The position numbers were made by a program, and so were the translations under genes. A stretch of DNA of 64,000 nucleotides, taken from positions 1,240,001 through 1,304,000 of the forward strand of contig NZ_CP031165.1 of NCBI RefSeq assembly GCF_003344865.1, read 5' to 3'. Below the pieces are notes generated by a model. It did no database searches, had not been told where the DNA came from, and worked only from the letters and a program-made list of their open reading frames with translations. This document shows positions 1-8,589 of the stretch, one piece after another; position 1 is the stretch's first letter; each line of letters starts with the position of its first letter. Source of the DNA: Euzebya pacifica. GTDB taxonomy: Bacteria > Actinomycetota > Nitriliruptoria > Euzebyales > Euzebyaceae.

Positions 1-1
1 G

Positions 2-1495
2 GGGGGTGCGATCCACGACATCGGACATGCGGCCTGGGTCCGCCAGCCCGACCGTTCCGGCGTGCGCGCAGCCGTGGCAACCGCCTCGGTGGTCGCTGGT
101 GTCGGCCTGTGGGCGGACCGTCGACTCCACCAGCGGATCGCGGCGATCGAACCGTGGCCGCTGGAACAACGGACCGCCGTGCCCCAGAGCGCGGCGATCA
201 GCGCCGGCGTCGTGCTCGGCGGCCGGCTGCTGGGCGAGGCCGTCCAGGCAACCGGGCGCTCCCTGGCTGCGTGGCTCGGTCCCGGCCGTGCCAAGACGGC
301 GTTGGCCGTCGCGGCCAACGGCATGCTGTGGTCACGTGGCCTCAACACCCTGTACCACGCGGCGGTGGAGCGTGTGGGACAGGGCAACGCGGCCATCGAG
401 GCCGGCTACGACCGTGCGCCCGACCGATCGACCGTGTCCGGCGGACCGGGCAGCCAGTCGCACTTCGCCGAGCTCGGCCGGCAGGGGCGCCGGTTCGTCA
501 CCGACGTCCTCGACCGCGAGCTGATCGAGCAGGTCATGGGGGAGCCTGCGCTCGACGATCCGGTTCGGGTCTACGTCGGCCACGACGCCGAACCGCTGTA
601 TCCCACCGCCCGTGCGGAGCTGGCGCTGGAGGAGCTCGAGCGCACGGGTGCCTACGACCGACGGTTCCTGCTGCTCACCTCCCCCACGGGGACCGGTTGG
701 GTGGACCAGACGCTGGTGGAGTCCGCCGAGCTGTTCGCCCGTGGGGACATCGCCACCTGCGCGATCCAGTACGGGCGCCATCCCTCCTACCTGGCCCTGC
801 AGAACATCCCGCTCGGCCGCAGCCAGTTCCGGATCCTGCTGCTCGGGGTCCGCGAACGCCTGCGTGCCGTCCCACCCGAGCAGCGTCCCACCGTCCTGGT
901 GTTCGGTGAGAGCCTGGGGGCGTGGACCGCCTCCGACGTGATCATGCACCTGGGCATCAGCGGGTTCGACCACTACGGGATTGACCGGGCGCTGTGGGTG
1001 GGGTTGCCGTGGATGGCCCGGTGGTCGCGCAGCGGCATGATCCGCGGCAGCTCCGACCTCGTTCCGCCCGGGACCGTCGGCGTCTTCGACCGATGGGCCC
1101 AGCTCGACGCACGGTCCCCGGCCGAACGGGATCGCCTCCGTGCGGTGATCCTGTCCCACGACAACGACCCCATCGCCGTGCTCGGCCCCGACCTGGCCGT
1201 CCAGCAGCCCCGCTGGTTGCAGGGCGACCACCGCGGCCGAGGCGTCCCCGAGGGCATGCGCTGGTCACCGGTCGTGACGTTCCTGCAGACCGCCGTGGAT
1301 GCCGTCAACTCCATGATCCAGGTGCCCGGCGCGTTCACCTCCTACGGCCACGACTACCGCGCCGACATGGCCCGGTTCGTGCACGCGGCCTACCACATGC
1401 CCGACGTGGACGAGGCGACGATGCGCAGGGTGGAGGAGACCCTCGTGGACCTCGACCTCGCCCGGGCCGGACGGCTGGGCACGTTGCACGAGTGA
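2..1495 (+). CDS. alpha/beta-hydrolase family membrane protein (Abhydrolase_9 type), 5' end outside window
   Basis: The reading frame is open to the left edge, so the first visible GTG at 62 is probably not the start; 497 residues are visible. The C-terminal two thirds match the actinobacterial Abhydrolase_9 family. A nucleophile elbow GESLG lies within VLVFGESLGAWTASD, preceded by the family-typical LLLTSPTGTGWVDQ and IQYGRHPSYLAL blocks. Family members carry several N-terminal membrane helices (Abhydrolase_9_N); only the end of that part is visible (ATASVVAGVGLW and a weaker segment near visible residues 60-100). The catalytic Ser is present and a late His occurs in the SYGHDY context. The substrate is unknown; the family is usually annotated as a membrane-anchored esterase or lipase-like protein. 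It converges on the phosphatase gene, only 6 bases away. Confidence 0.85.
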   Translation, partial: GGAIHDIGHAAWVRQPDRSGVRAAVATASVVAGVGLWADRRLHQRIAAIEPWPLEQRTAVPQSAAISAGVVLGGRLLGEAVQATGRSLAAWLGPGRAKTALAVAANGMLWSRGLNTLYHAAVERVGQGNAAIEAGYDRAPDRSTVSGGPGSQSHFAELGRQGRRFVTDVLDRELIEQVMGEPALDDPVRVYVGHDAEPLYPTARAELALEELERTGAYDRRFLLLTSPTGTGWVDQTLVESAELFARGDIATCAIQYGRHPSYLALQNIPLGRSQFRILLLGVRERLRAVPPEQRPTVLVFGESLGAWTASDVIMHLGISGFDHYGIDRALWVGLPWMARWSRSGMIRGSSDLVPPGTVGVFDRWAQLDARSPAERDRLRAVILSHDNDPIAVLGPDLAVQQPRWLQGDHRGRGVPEGMRWSPVVTFLQTAVDAVNSMIQVPGAFTSYGHDYRADMARFVHAAYHMPDVDEATMRRVEETLVDLDLARAGRLGTLHE

Positions 1496-1501
1496 CGTCG
1501 A

Positions 1502-3577
1502 CTAGGAGTCGGTCGCCAAGCGCTTGATGGCGAGGACCGCCAGGTCGTCGGACGTGCGGCCGCCCTGGAGCTCCACGGTCCTGCGCTTGAGATGATCGGC
1601 CACGACCGAGGCGGACGTGCCGCCCACTTCGCTGACCATGCTCGCCAGCCCGTCCTCGCCGAGCATGCCGTGTTCGGTACGGGCCTCGGTCAGCCCGTCG
1701 GTGTAGAGCACGAGGACCTCCCCGACTGCCAGGTCGACCTCGCTGGCGGTCAGCGACGGTTCCTCCAGCACCCCCAGGAGTGACCCCCGTGCCCCGACCG
1801 GGGACACGCTGCCGTCGGCAGCCAGCCGCAGCGGGGCGGGGTGGCCCGCCCGGACCAGCCGGAGCGTTCCCGGACGGGACAGGTCCACCTCGACGTAGAC
1901 GGCCGTGCAGAACGTCGGCTCCTCGGCCTCGTGGGCCAGGATCGCCTGGTTGACCAGCCCCAGCACCTGGACGGGGTCGTGGGCCTCCACCGCGGCCGCG
2001 CGAGCGGTGTAGCGGACGAGGGCGGTCAGCCGGGCTGCCGACACGCCCTTGCCGCGCACGTCACCGATCAGCGCCGCCCAGCGCGTGTCGTCGAGCTGGA
2101 AGACGTCGTAGAAGTCGCCGCCGATCTCCGCGCCGTCACCAGCGGGACGGAACGCCACCCCCACGTCGTGACCCGGTATCCGGGGGAGGGTCGCGGGCAA
2201 CATCGAGTCCTGCAGGGTGGTCGCGACCCTGAACAGCTCGTCGCGGCTGCGGGCCAGCGCATCCTCCACCGCCTTGCGTTCGCTGATGTCACGCAGGTAC
2301 CCGACGAACTCCGGCGGTTCGACGCCCTCCAGCTGGGTGATCGCGAGCTCGACGGGGAACTCGTGCCCGTCCGCGTGCAAGGCGCGCAGCTCGAGCGGCT
2401 GCCCGAGGATCCGGGGCCGCCTGGTCTCCAGGAATCGCCGCAGGCCCTGCCGATGGGATTCGCGCAGGTCCTCGGGGACGATCAGGTCGCCCAGCAGTCG
2501 TCCGACGGCGTCCTTGGTCGCGTGGCCGAGGATGCGTTCGGCGGCCGGATTCCAGTCCGTCACGGTGCCATGGTGGTTGATGCCGATGACCGCGTCGAAG
2601 GCCGACATGAGGATGGCCGTCTTGCGGGCGTCGGACCGGGCGACGTCCCGTTCGGCGGCGCGGCGGTGGAGGAACTCCCCGACCCGACGACCGACCTCGG
2701 CGACGATCGTCAGCAGGCCGGCGTCCACGGCCACCGGCTCGCGGGACATCAGCTCCACGACCCCCTCGACCCGGTCGTCGCGGAGGATCGGGAACGCGAA
2801 CGTCGTGGTGATACCCAGTCGCTCGGCACGCTTGCGGCGGAAATAGCCCGGGTCGTCGGCGACTGTCTCGATCCACGCGGGCTTGCGGGTCTTGATCACC
2901 CTGCCGGGCAGGCCGCGGCCGGGAACCGTCACCAGGCCGGGGTCGGCCATCTGCTTGAAGTCGTCGGTGAACGCGTCGGTGTGGAAGTAGTCGGCCGGGC
3001 GGGCGCTGCCGTTCTCGGCCACCAACCAGAAGATGGCCGCGTCCCACCGCAGCGCCTTGGTCAGCGCCCGCAGCAGGACCGACGAGGCGTCGCTGAGCGT
3101 GTGGACGTCGTTGACCAGCGCGATCTCGGTTGCCACCTCGGCGGTGACCGCGTGGTACTGCGCGATGGTGGCCGTCCACTCCAGCTGCCGATCGGTCGAC
3201 AGGTCCCGGAGCACGCCCACCGATACCGTCGTGCCGTCCGGCATGCGGTGATCGGTCAACGTCAGCTCCACCTCGACCTCGTGGCCGTCGTGGTGTCGTG
3301 CGGGGAGGATCACGGGCGGTCCGCCGGTGATGCGCGCCGTTCCCTTCGCCATGTGTTCGGCGAAGGCGGCGAGGTGGCGTTCGCGCAGGTGGTCGGGGAC
3401 GATGACCTTGAGCGGCTGCCCGACGAGGTCCGCAGGCGACCACCCGAGCAAGCCCTTCAGCGCGGCGTTGGCGTGGATCACGACGCCGGCCGGGTCCGCG
3501 GTGATCACCACGTCGGTCACGGCGTCGAGGAACCCGAGGTCGTCGATCCCGAGGGCGGACGGCTCGTCCCGCTCCAT
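1502..3577 (-). CDS. PAS-GAF-PAS sensor with SpoIIE/RsbU-type PP2C serine phosphatase output
   Basis: This is a cytoplasmic signalling protein of 691 residues. PAS domain 1 (about 14-125) has the NAALKGLLGWSPADLVGQ pattern. A GAF domain (about 140-310) follows, then PAS 2 (about 325-450, NPAAERILGHATKDAVGR). A SpoIIE-type PP2C domain (about 475-685) carries GGDFYD, GDVRGKG and LYTDGLTEAR with metal-binding aspartates intact. Such proteins usually dephosphorylate an anti-anti-sigma factor and so release a SigB/SigF-type sigma factor. The window also encodes such a sigma factor with an RsbW-like partner near 36.3-37.4 kb, but a link is inference. The ATG at 3577 was chosen because GGGAGGACGAGCG precedes it and the PAS domain starts right after. 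A longer frame upstream looks non-coding. Confidence 0.88.
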   Translation of the reverse strand: MERDEPSALGIDDLGFLDAVTDVVITADPAGVVIHANAALKGLLGWSPADLVGQPLKVIVPDHLRERHLAAFAEHMAKGTARITGGPPVILPARHHDGHEVEVELTLTDHRMPDGTTVSVGVLRDLSTDRQLEWTATIAQYHAVTAEVATEIALVNDVHTLSDASSVLLRALTKALRWDAAIFWLVAENGSARPADYFHTDAFTDDFKQMADPGLVTVPGRGLPGRVIKTRKPAWIETVADDPGYFRRKRAERLGITTTFAFPILRDDRVEGVVELMSREPVAVDAGLLTIVAEVGRRVGEFLHRRAAERDVARSDARKTAILMSAFDAVIGINHHGTVTDWNPAAERILGHATKDAVGRLLGDLIVPEDLRESHRQGLRRFLETRRPRILGQPLELRALHADGHEFPVELAITQLEGVEPPEFVGYLRDISERKAVEDALARSRDELFRVATTLQDSMLPATLPRIPGHDVGVAFRPAGDGAEIGGDFYDVFQLDDTRWAALIGDVRGKGVSAARLTALVRYTARAAAVEAHDPVQVLGLVNQAILAHEAEEPTFCTAVYVEVDLSRPGTLRLVRAGHPAPLRLAADGSVSPVGARGSLLGVLEEPSLTASEVDLAVGEVLVLYTDGLTEARTEHGMLGEDGLASMVSEVGGTSASVVADHLKRRTVELQGGRTSDDLAVLAIKRLATDS

Positions 3578-3897
3578 TCGCTCGTCCTCCCTCCCGCCGG
3601 GTCGGCCCGCGCCGACGAACCTGTCAGGCCAACACGATAGCGACGCGCGGGGCCAGTCGGAACACCAACGGTCACCCCGACGGAGCACCCCGCAGGGATC
3701 GGCAACCGTCGTTGCCGATGCCTGCGGCCACCCGCAAACGATCGCCACGATGCGGTGCTGCCGCGACGGGTTCGTTGCTCCGATTTTCTCAAGTCGGGTG
3801 ACTAGTCACCCGAAGGGATGAGCAACCGCCCCTTCGACGACGTTTCCAGCCGGGGGGTCGGGCCCGCCGAAGACCCGCTGTATGGAGTACGTCTGCT
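3578..3897. promoter_or_regulatory. divergent intergenic region with promoters of the phosphatase and the DUF11 protein
   Basis: This 320-base gap between two divergent genes has no credible gene. It holds a perfect 18-base palindrome (listed separately) and a less GC-rich stretch around 3781-3794. The mRNA leader before 3898 contains GGAG at 3884-3887 as a ribosome binding site. I could not fit it to a known riboswitch class. Confidence 0.5.
3795..3812. promoter_or_regulatory. perfect palindrome, candidate operator
   Basis: CGGGTGACTAGTCACCCG is an exact 18-base inverted repeat without a spacer, about 85 bases upstream of the large secreted protein gene and 220 bases upstream of the divergent phosphatase gene. 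A symmetric site in a divergent promoter region suggests binding of a dimeric regulator; the regulator is unknown. A hairpin role is less likely because there is no loop. Confidence 0.45.
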
Positions 3898-6800
3898 ATG
3901 CCCTCTCGCCTGACGAACCGTTCGTGTCCCGCGCACAGCTGGGGGGTGGTCACCAGCCGATGGCTGGGCACTGCCTCGGGGGTGCTCGCCCTCGCCGCTT
4001 CGATGCTGCTGGCGCTGCCGACCATGCCTGCCCGAGCCCAGGTCGCCCCGACGGGGCCGACCTTCTCCTGTGCGGACCCGGCCGGGTACCTCTTCCAGGA
4101 CTCTCCGACCGATGCCATCGAGGTGAACCTCGTCACGGGTGCCACCGCCGAGCGCGGAAGCGACCTGATTGTCGGGGGGAGCAACGCGTGGGGGTACAAC
4201 CGCACCGACGACTACTTCTGGGGGCGCCATCAGGGCGACGGCCTGGTCCGCGTCGACGCCGACTGGACGGTGTACGACTACGACAAGGCGACCATCACCC
4301 GAGTCGACGCAGCGGGGGCGCCGGTCGCTGGAAGCCTGGCCGACCTCCCCGCGACGATCGCCGGTGACGTGGACGCCAACGGCGTGCTGCACCTGGTGAC
4401 GAACACCACACCCGCGCGCATCTACCGGGTCGATGTGAACCCTGCGTCGCCGACCTATCTGAAGCTCCTGCCGGACGTGGTGCTGTCGGAGGCGTCTGGT
4501 CTGGCCGATGCCGTGTTCAACTCCGTCGACGGATTGCTCTACGGGGTGCGTTCAGACCTGACCGTCATCCGGATCAACCCGAACACCGGAACCATCACCC
4601 CGCTGGGACAGGCCACAGGTGGCATGCCCGCCGGTGGGTACGGCGGCGGGTTCATGGACGTCGCTGGCAACCTCTACCTGAGCCACAACGGCAGCGGAGA
4701 GATCTGGACCATCGAATCGCCCCACACCGGCAACACGGCCGCCGAGCACCTGGCGACCGGCGATCCCAGCTCCATCAACGACGGCGGGCGTTGCGCGACC
4801 GCCCCTGCGCTGCTGGCGCCCGGTCTGACCGTGACCAAGACCGGAACCGCCACGTCGGAGCCCCTGGTGGCCGGTGAGGACATCGACTACACGATCCGCG
4901 CCCGCAACACCGGCAATGCCGTGGTGGACGCCGTCGACGTGACCGACCCGCTGATCCCCGGCGCGGCCCTGACCTGCGTCGACGAGGCTGGCGGTGCGGT
5001 CGCGCTGCCGGTGGACCTCGATCCCGGCGCCTTCGTCGACTGCACGGGCACCTACACGGTCACGCCCGACGATGCGGCTGACAACGAGGTCGTCAACACC
5101 GCCACCGCCACCGGGACGGTGGCCGGTGATCCGATCCAGGCGACGGGCACCACGACGGTCCCGGCCCCGACGCCGACCCCGGCACTGGCGCTCACCAAGA
5201 CCACGGACTTCGCCGAGACCGAGATCGCCGAGGGCGACGTGGTCGACTACACGATCACCGCCACCAACACCGGCAACGTCGCGCTGACCGGCGTCGGCGT
5301 CACCGACCCCGTGGTCGACCTGACCTGCCTGCCGGCCGTGCCCACGGCCCTGGAACCGAACCAGGCCGTCGTGTGCACCGGCGCCTACACGATCACTGCC
5401 GGCGACCTGCCCGGTCCGTTCACCAATACCGCCACGGTCAGCGCGCCCGATCCCACCGGCGGCCCGTCGATCACCGCCACCGACAGCGTGGACGTGCCTG
5501 CCGCGAAGGACCCCGAGCTGACCGTCGCCAAGACCAGCGACAACGACGGCACCCCGCCTGCCGAAGGCGATGTGATCACCTACACGATCGTGGTGGACAA
5601 TACCGGCAACGTGCCGGCATCGGGCGTCACGGTGTCGGACCCACTGGTTCCCGACGACCTGGTCTGCGTGCCCGCCGTCCCGGTCGACCTCCAGCCGGGT
5701 GACCAGGTCGTCTGCACCGCCCCGTACACCATCACCGCCGGCGACGTCGGTGTCACGGTCACCAACACCGCGACCGCGACCGGACAGGACCCCGACGGCA
5801 ACCCGATCACGGGGTCGGGCTCCACCGACGTGCCCGGCCCGGTCCCGGACCCCAGCCTGGTGGTCACCAAGACCGCGTCCACGGCGTCGGTGCCCGCCAC
5901 TGTCGGCGACATCGTGAACTACGAGGTCGTCGTCGAGAACGACGGCAACGTCACCGTGACCGACGTCGTCGTCGCTGACCCGCTCGTCGCAGGGCTCGAC
6001 TGCATGCCCGCCGTGCCGAGGGCCCTGGCCCCCGGCGCCCGGGTGACGTGCACCGCCAGCCACACCGTCACCCAGGCCGACATCGACACCGGGGCCTACC
6101 TGGCCCCGCCAGCCCTCGGCAACACCGCCACGGCCACCGGGGTCGACCCGACCGGCACCCCCGTCGACGCCGACGACTCCGTCGACATCGTCGTGCCCTC
6201 CGCTGACCCCGACCTGACCGTCACGAAGGTGTCGGACTTCACCGGTGACACGCTGACTGCCGGTGAGACGATCGGGTACACGATCACGACGGAGAACACC
6301 GGCAACGTGACCGTGTCGGGTGTGGACGTCACCGACAGCCGCATCGACGACCTGGTCTGCGCCCCGGCGACCCCCGTTGACCTGGGCCCGGGCCAGCAGG
6401 TCGTCTGCACCGGCACCTACACGGTGACTGCTGGCGACGAGGCTGCCGGGTCGGTGACCAACAACGCGTTCGCCAACGGCGCTGACCCGGCCGACGACCC
6501 CGTGGCCGCGACGGGGTCCTCCACCGTGCCTGCGCCGCCCGACCCGGAGCTGACCATCACCGCGACGCCGGACGACGACCTCGTCGTGGGCGAGGACACC
6601 ACCTTCACGATCGTGGTGGAGAACACCGGAAACGTGCCGATCGACGACGTCCAGGTGACCGACCCGAATCCCGATCTGACCATCACCTGCACGCCGCCCA
6701 TGGGCTCGACGCTGGAACCCGGTGCGCAGATGGTCTGCACCGGCACGATCACCGTGACCCCTGCCCATGCGGCCGACGGATCGTTGCTGATCACCCCGAG

Positions 6801-8490
6801 CACCGATGGTGACGACCCGTCGGGTGGTCCCGTCACCGACACCGACAGCGCCGTCGCCCCGGTGACGCCGGATCCTGCGCTGACGATCACCAAGACCGCC
6901 GCCCCTGCGGGGACGGTCCACGCCGGCGAGGCGATCGACTACACCATCGAGGTGGTCAACACCGGCAACGTCACCATCACCGACGTCGAGGTGACCGACC
7001 CGCTGATCCCGCTCACCTGCGCGCCCACGACCCCTCGCGCCCTCGTGCCGGGCGGTGCGCTGACCTGCACCGGCACCTACACGGTGACCCCCGACGACGG
7101 CACCGCCGGTCACGTCGACAACACCGCCACCGCCCACGGCACCGACCCGTCGGGTGCCCCGACGACCGACACCGACAGCGTCACCGTCACGACCCTCCCG
7201 GCCCCGCCCCCACCCCCAGCCGGCGGCGGCGGAACCCCTCCGGCCGGACCCCCGGAGCTGACCGTCACCACGACCATCCCCGACTCCGGGCCCTTCGAGC
7301 CCGGTGATCCCGTCGACTACGTCGTCACCATCACCAACACCGGGGGCAGCCCCATCGCCGATGTCGACGTCCCGGACGCCGACCTCGACTGCGACCCGCC
7401 GCTTCCGGCGACCCTCCAACCGGGCGAGTCCATCGAATGCACCGGTACCCACGTCGTCACCAACGACGAGGGCGAGTCGGGCGAGGTGCGGATCCCCGTC
7501 ACCGCGGTCGGGAACGGTCCCGACGGCACACCCGTCTCGGGCAGCGGTGAGGACACCGCCCCCGTCGGGGACGACGGGTCGGTGCCCGACCCGGACCCGG
7601 TCCCGGATGTCGACCGTATCGCCGGCCCGACCCGGATCGACACGGCGATCGAGGTGTCGAACGCCGACTTCGAGGACGGGACCGCACGGGTGGTCATCCT
7701 GGCGCGCGACGACGTCTTTGCCGATGCGCTGTCCGGCACACCGCTCGCGGTCGCAGAAGCAGGGCCCATCCTGCTGACCAGGACCGACGAGCTCCTGCCC
7801 TCGGTCACCGACGAGATCCGCCGGGTCCTCGGCGAGCAGGGCAGGATCTACCTGCTCGGTGGCGTGGTCGCGCTGGACGACGAGGTCGAGGCACAGGCAG
7901 GCGACCTCGGGTACCCCATGCAGCGGCTCCAGGGCCCCAGCCGGATCGAGACGGCCATCGCGATCGCCGAGCACCTCGGTGATCCCGACGAGATGCTGAT
8001 CGCCGGTGGCGAACAGTTCGCCGATGCCCTGACCGCGGCGGCCGTGGCCGGCGCGCGCGGGGGCGCGATCCTGCTGACCTCACCGGGGCAGCCGCACCCG
8101 TCGGTCGACGCGTACCTGTCGGACAAGGACCCGGTGCTTTGGGCGGTCGGTGGCCCGGCGGTCGGTGCCTATCCGGCGGTGACCCCGGTCGCGGGACCGT
8201 CCCGGGACGCGACCGCAGTGGCCGTCGCCGAGACGTTCTACGACGATCCGGGTGCGCTCGGGTTCGCCCGGCTGGACGACTTCCCCGATGCGCTCACCGG
8301 CGGCGCGCACATCGCACGCCAGCCGGGTCCCTTGCTGCTGACTCAGACCGACTTCCTTCCCGACGTGGTGACGGACTACGTCTGCCGTTCCACGACGGTC
8401 ACGCAGGGGTACGTGTACGGCGGTACCGCAGCGGTGTCCGACGAGGCGTTCGACGAGCTGACGTCGTTGTTCACCGAGGGCTGCGGCTGA
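3898..8490 (+). CDS. secreted DUF11/DUF7507-repeat protein with C-terminal cell-wall-binding type 2 repeats
   Basis: A 1530-residue exported surface protein. The signal peptide (about 1-46) has hydrophobic core VLALAASMLLALP and a likely cut after ARA. Residues about 55-300 look like a DUF6923-type beta-propeller (CADPAGYLFQ, a GYNRTDDYFWG block). Eight DUF11/DUF7507-like units of about 110 residues follow (about 310-1230), each starting like LTVTKT and containing YTI..NTGNV, a central Cys and VCTGTYTVT. Each unit has a Cys pair, so one internal disulfide per unit is plausible. The last ~290 residues hold three cell-wall-binding repeat 2 units (RIAGPTRIDTAIE, RLQGPSRIETAIA, PVAGPSRDATAVA), known to anchor proteins to the actinobacterial or clostridial wall. 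The probable role is a long stalk-like surface protein; the ligand is unknown. The ATG at 3898 has GGAG ten bases upstream. Confidence 0.9.
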   Translation: MPSRLTNRSCPAHSWGVVTSRWLGTASGVLALAASMLLALPTMPARAQVAPTGPTFSCADPAGYLFQDSPTDAIEVNLVTGATAERGSDLIVGGSNAWGYNRTDDYFWGRHQGDGLVRVDADWTVYDYDKATITRVDAAGAPVAGSLADLPATIAGDVDANGVLHLVTNTTPARIYRVDVNPASPTYLKLLPDVVLSEASGLADAVFNSVDGLLYGVRSDLTVIRINPNTGTITPLGQATGGMPAGGYGGGFMDVAGNLYLSHNGSGEIWTIESPHTGNTAAEHLATGDPSSINDGGRCATAPALLAPGLTVTKTGTATSEPLVAGEDIDYTIRARNTGNAVVDAVDVTDPLIPGAALTCVDEAGGAVALPVDLDPGAFVDCTGTYTVTPDDAADNEVVNTATATGTVAGDPIQATGTTTVPAPTPTPALALTKTTDFAETEIAEGDVVDYTITATNTGNVALTGVGVTDPVVDLTCLPAVPTALEPNQAVVCTGAYTITAGDLPGPFTNTATVSAPDPTGGPSITATDSVDVPAAKDPELTVAKTSDNDGTPPAEGDVITYTIVVDNTGNVPASGVTVSDPLVPDDLVCVPAVPVDLQPGDQVVCTAPYTITAGDVGVTVTNTATATGQDPDGNPITGSGSTDVPGPVPDPSLVVTKTASTASVPATVGDIVNYEVVVENDGNVTVTDVVVADPLVAGLDCMPAVPRALAPGARVTCTASHTVTQADIDTGAYLAPPALGNTATATGVDPTGTPVDADDSVDIVVPSADPDLTVTKVSDFTGDTLTAGETIGYTITTENTGNVTVSGVDVTDSRIDDLVCAPATPVDLGPGQQVVCTGTYTVTAGDEAAGSVTNNAFANGADPADDPVAATGSSTVPAPPDPELTITATPDDDLVVGEDTTFTIVVENTGNVPIDDVQVTDPNPDLTITCTPPMGSTLEPGAQMVCTGTITVTPAHAADGSLLITPSTDGDDPSGGPVTDTDSAVAPVTPDPALTITKTAAPAGTVHAGEAIDYTIEVVNTGNVTITDVEVTDPLIPLTCAPTTPRALVPGGALTCTGTYTVTPDDGTAGHVDNTATAHGTDPSGAPTTDTDSVTVTTLPAPPPPPAGGGGTPPAGPPELTVTTTIPDSGPFEPGDPVDYVVTITNTGGSPIADVDVPDADLDCDPPLPATLQPGESIECTGTHVVTNDEGESGEVRIPVTAVGNGPDGTPVSGSGEDTAPVGDDGSVPDPDPVPDVDRIAGPTRIDTAIEVSNADFEDGTARVVILARDDVFADALSGTPLAVAEAGPILLTRTDELLPSVTDEIRRVLGEQGRIYLLGGVVALDDEVEAQAGDLGYPMQRLQGPSRIETAIAIAEHLGDPDEMLIAGGEQFADALTAAAVAGARGGAILLTSPGQPHPSVDAYLSDKDPVLWAVGGPAVGAYPAVTPVAGPSRDATAVAVAETFYDDPGALGFARLDDFPDALTGGAHIARQPGPLLLTQTDFLPDVVTDYVCRSTTVTQGYVYGGTAAVSDEAFDELTSLFTEGCG

Positions 8491-8502
8491 CCGACGCCCG
8501 CG

Positions 8503-8535
8503 CGGGTGTCGGGGTCCATGCGACCCCGACACCCG
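8503..8535 (+). terminator. strong stem-loop terminator after the DUF11 protein gene
   Basis: CGGGTGTCGGGGTC (8503-8516) pairs perfectly with GACCCCGACACCCG (8522-8535) around a 5-base loop, 12 bases after the stop codon. There is no U tract, as is common in GC-rich actinobacteria. It separates this gene from the GTPase pair. Confidence 0.8.
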
Positions 8536-8589
8536 TCGCCGATGACGTGCTGACGGTCGCCGCGCCCGTTGGTGGTTAAGGTGGCGGCG

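Noticed and set aside
1841-3640. Antisense open frame of about 600 codons over the PAS/SpoIIE phosphatase gene
   Set aside because: Same reason: the sense gene has intact PAS, GAF and PP2C motifs and a good ribosome binding site.
3640-3897. Riboswitch (c-di-GMP or c-di-AMP type) upstream of the DUF11 protein gene
   Set aside because: I could not find the conserved core bases of these classes; the only firm element is the palindrome at 3795-3812.
4552-7974. Long open antisense frame across the DUF11 protein gene
   Set aside because: In very GC-rich DNA, antisense frames of real genes often stay open; the predicted product is Gly/Arg/Val/His-rich low-complexity sequence and the sense strand carries clear domains.
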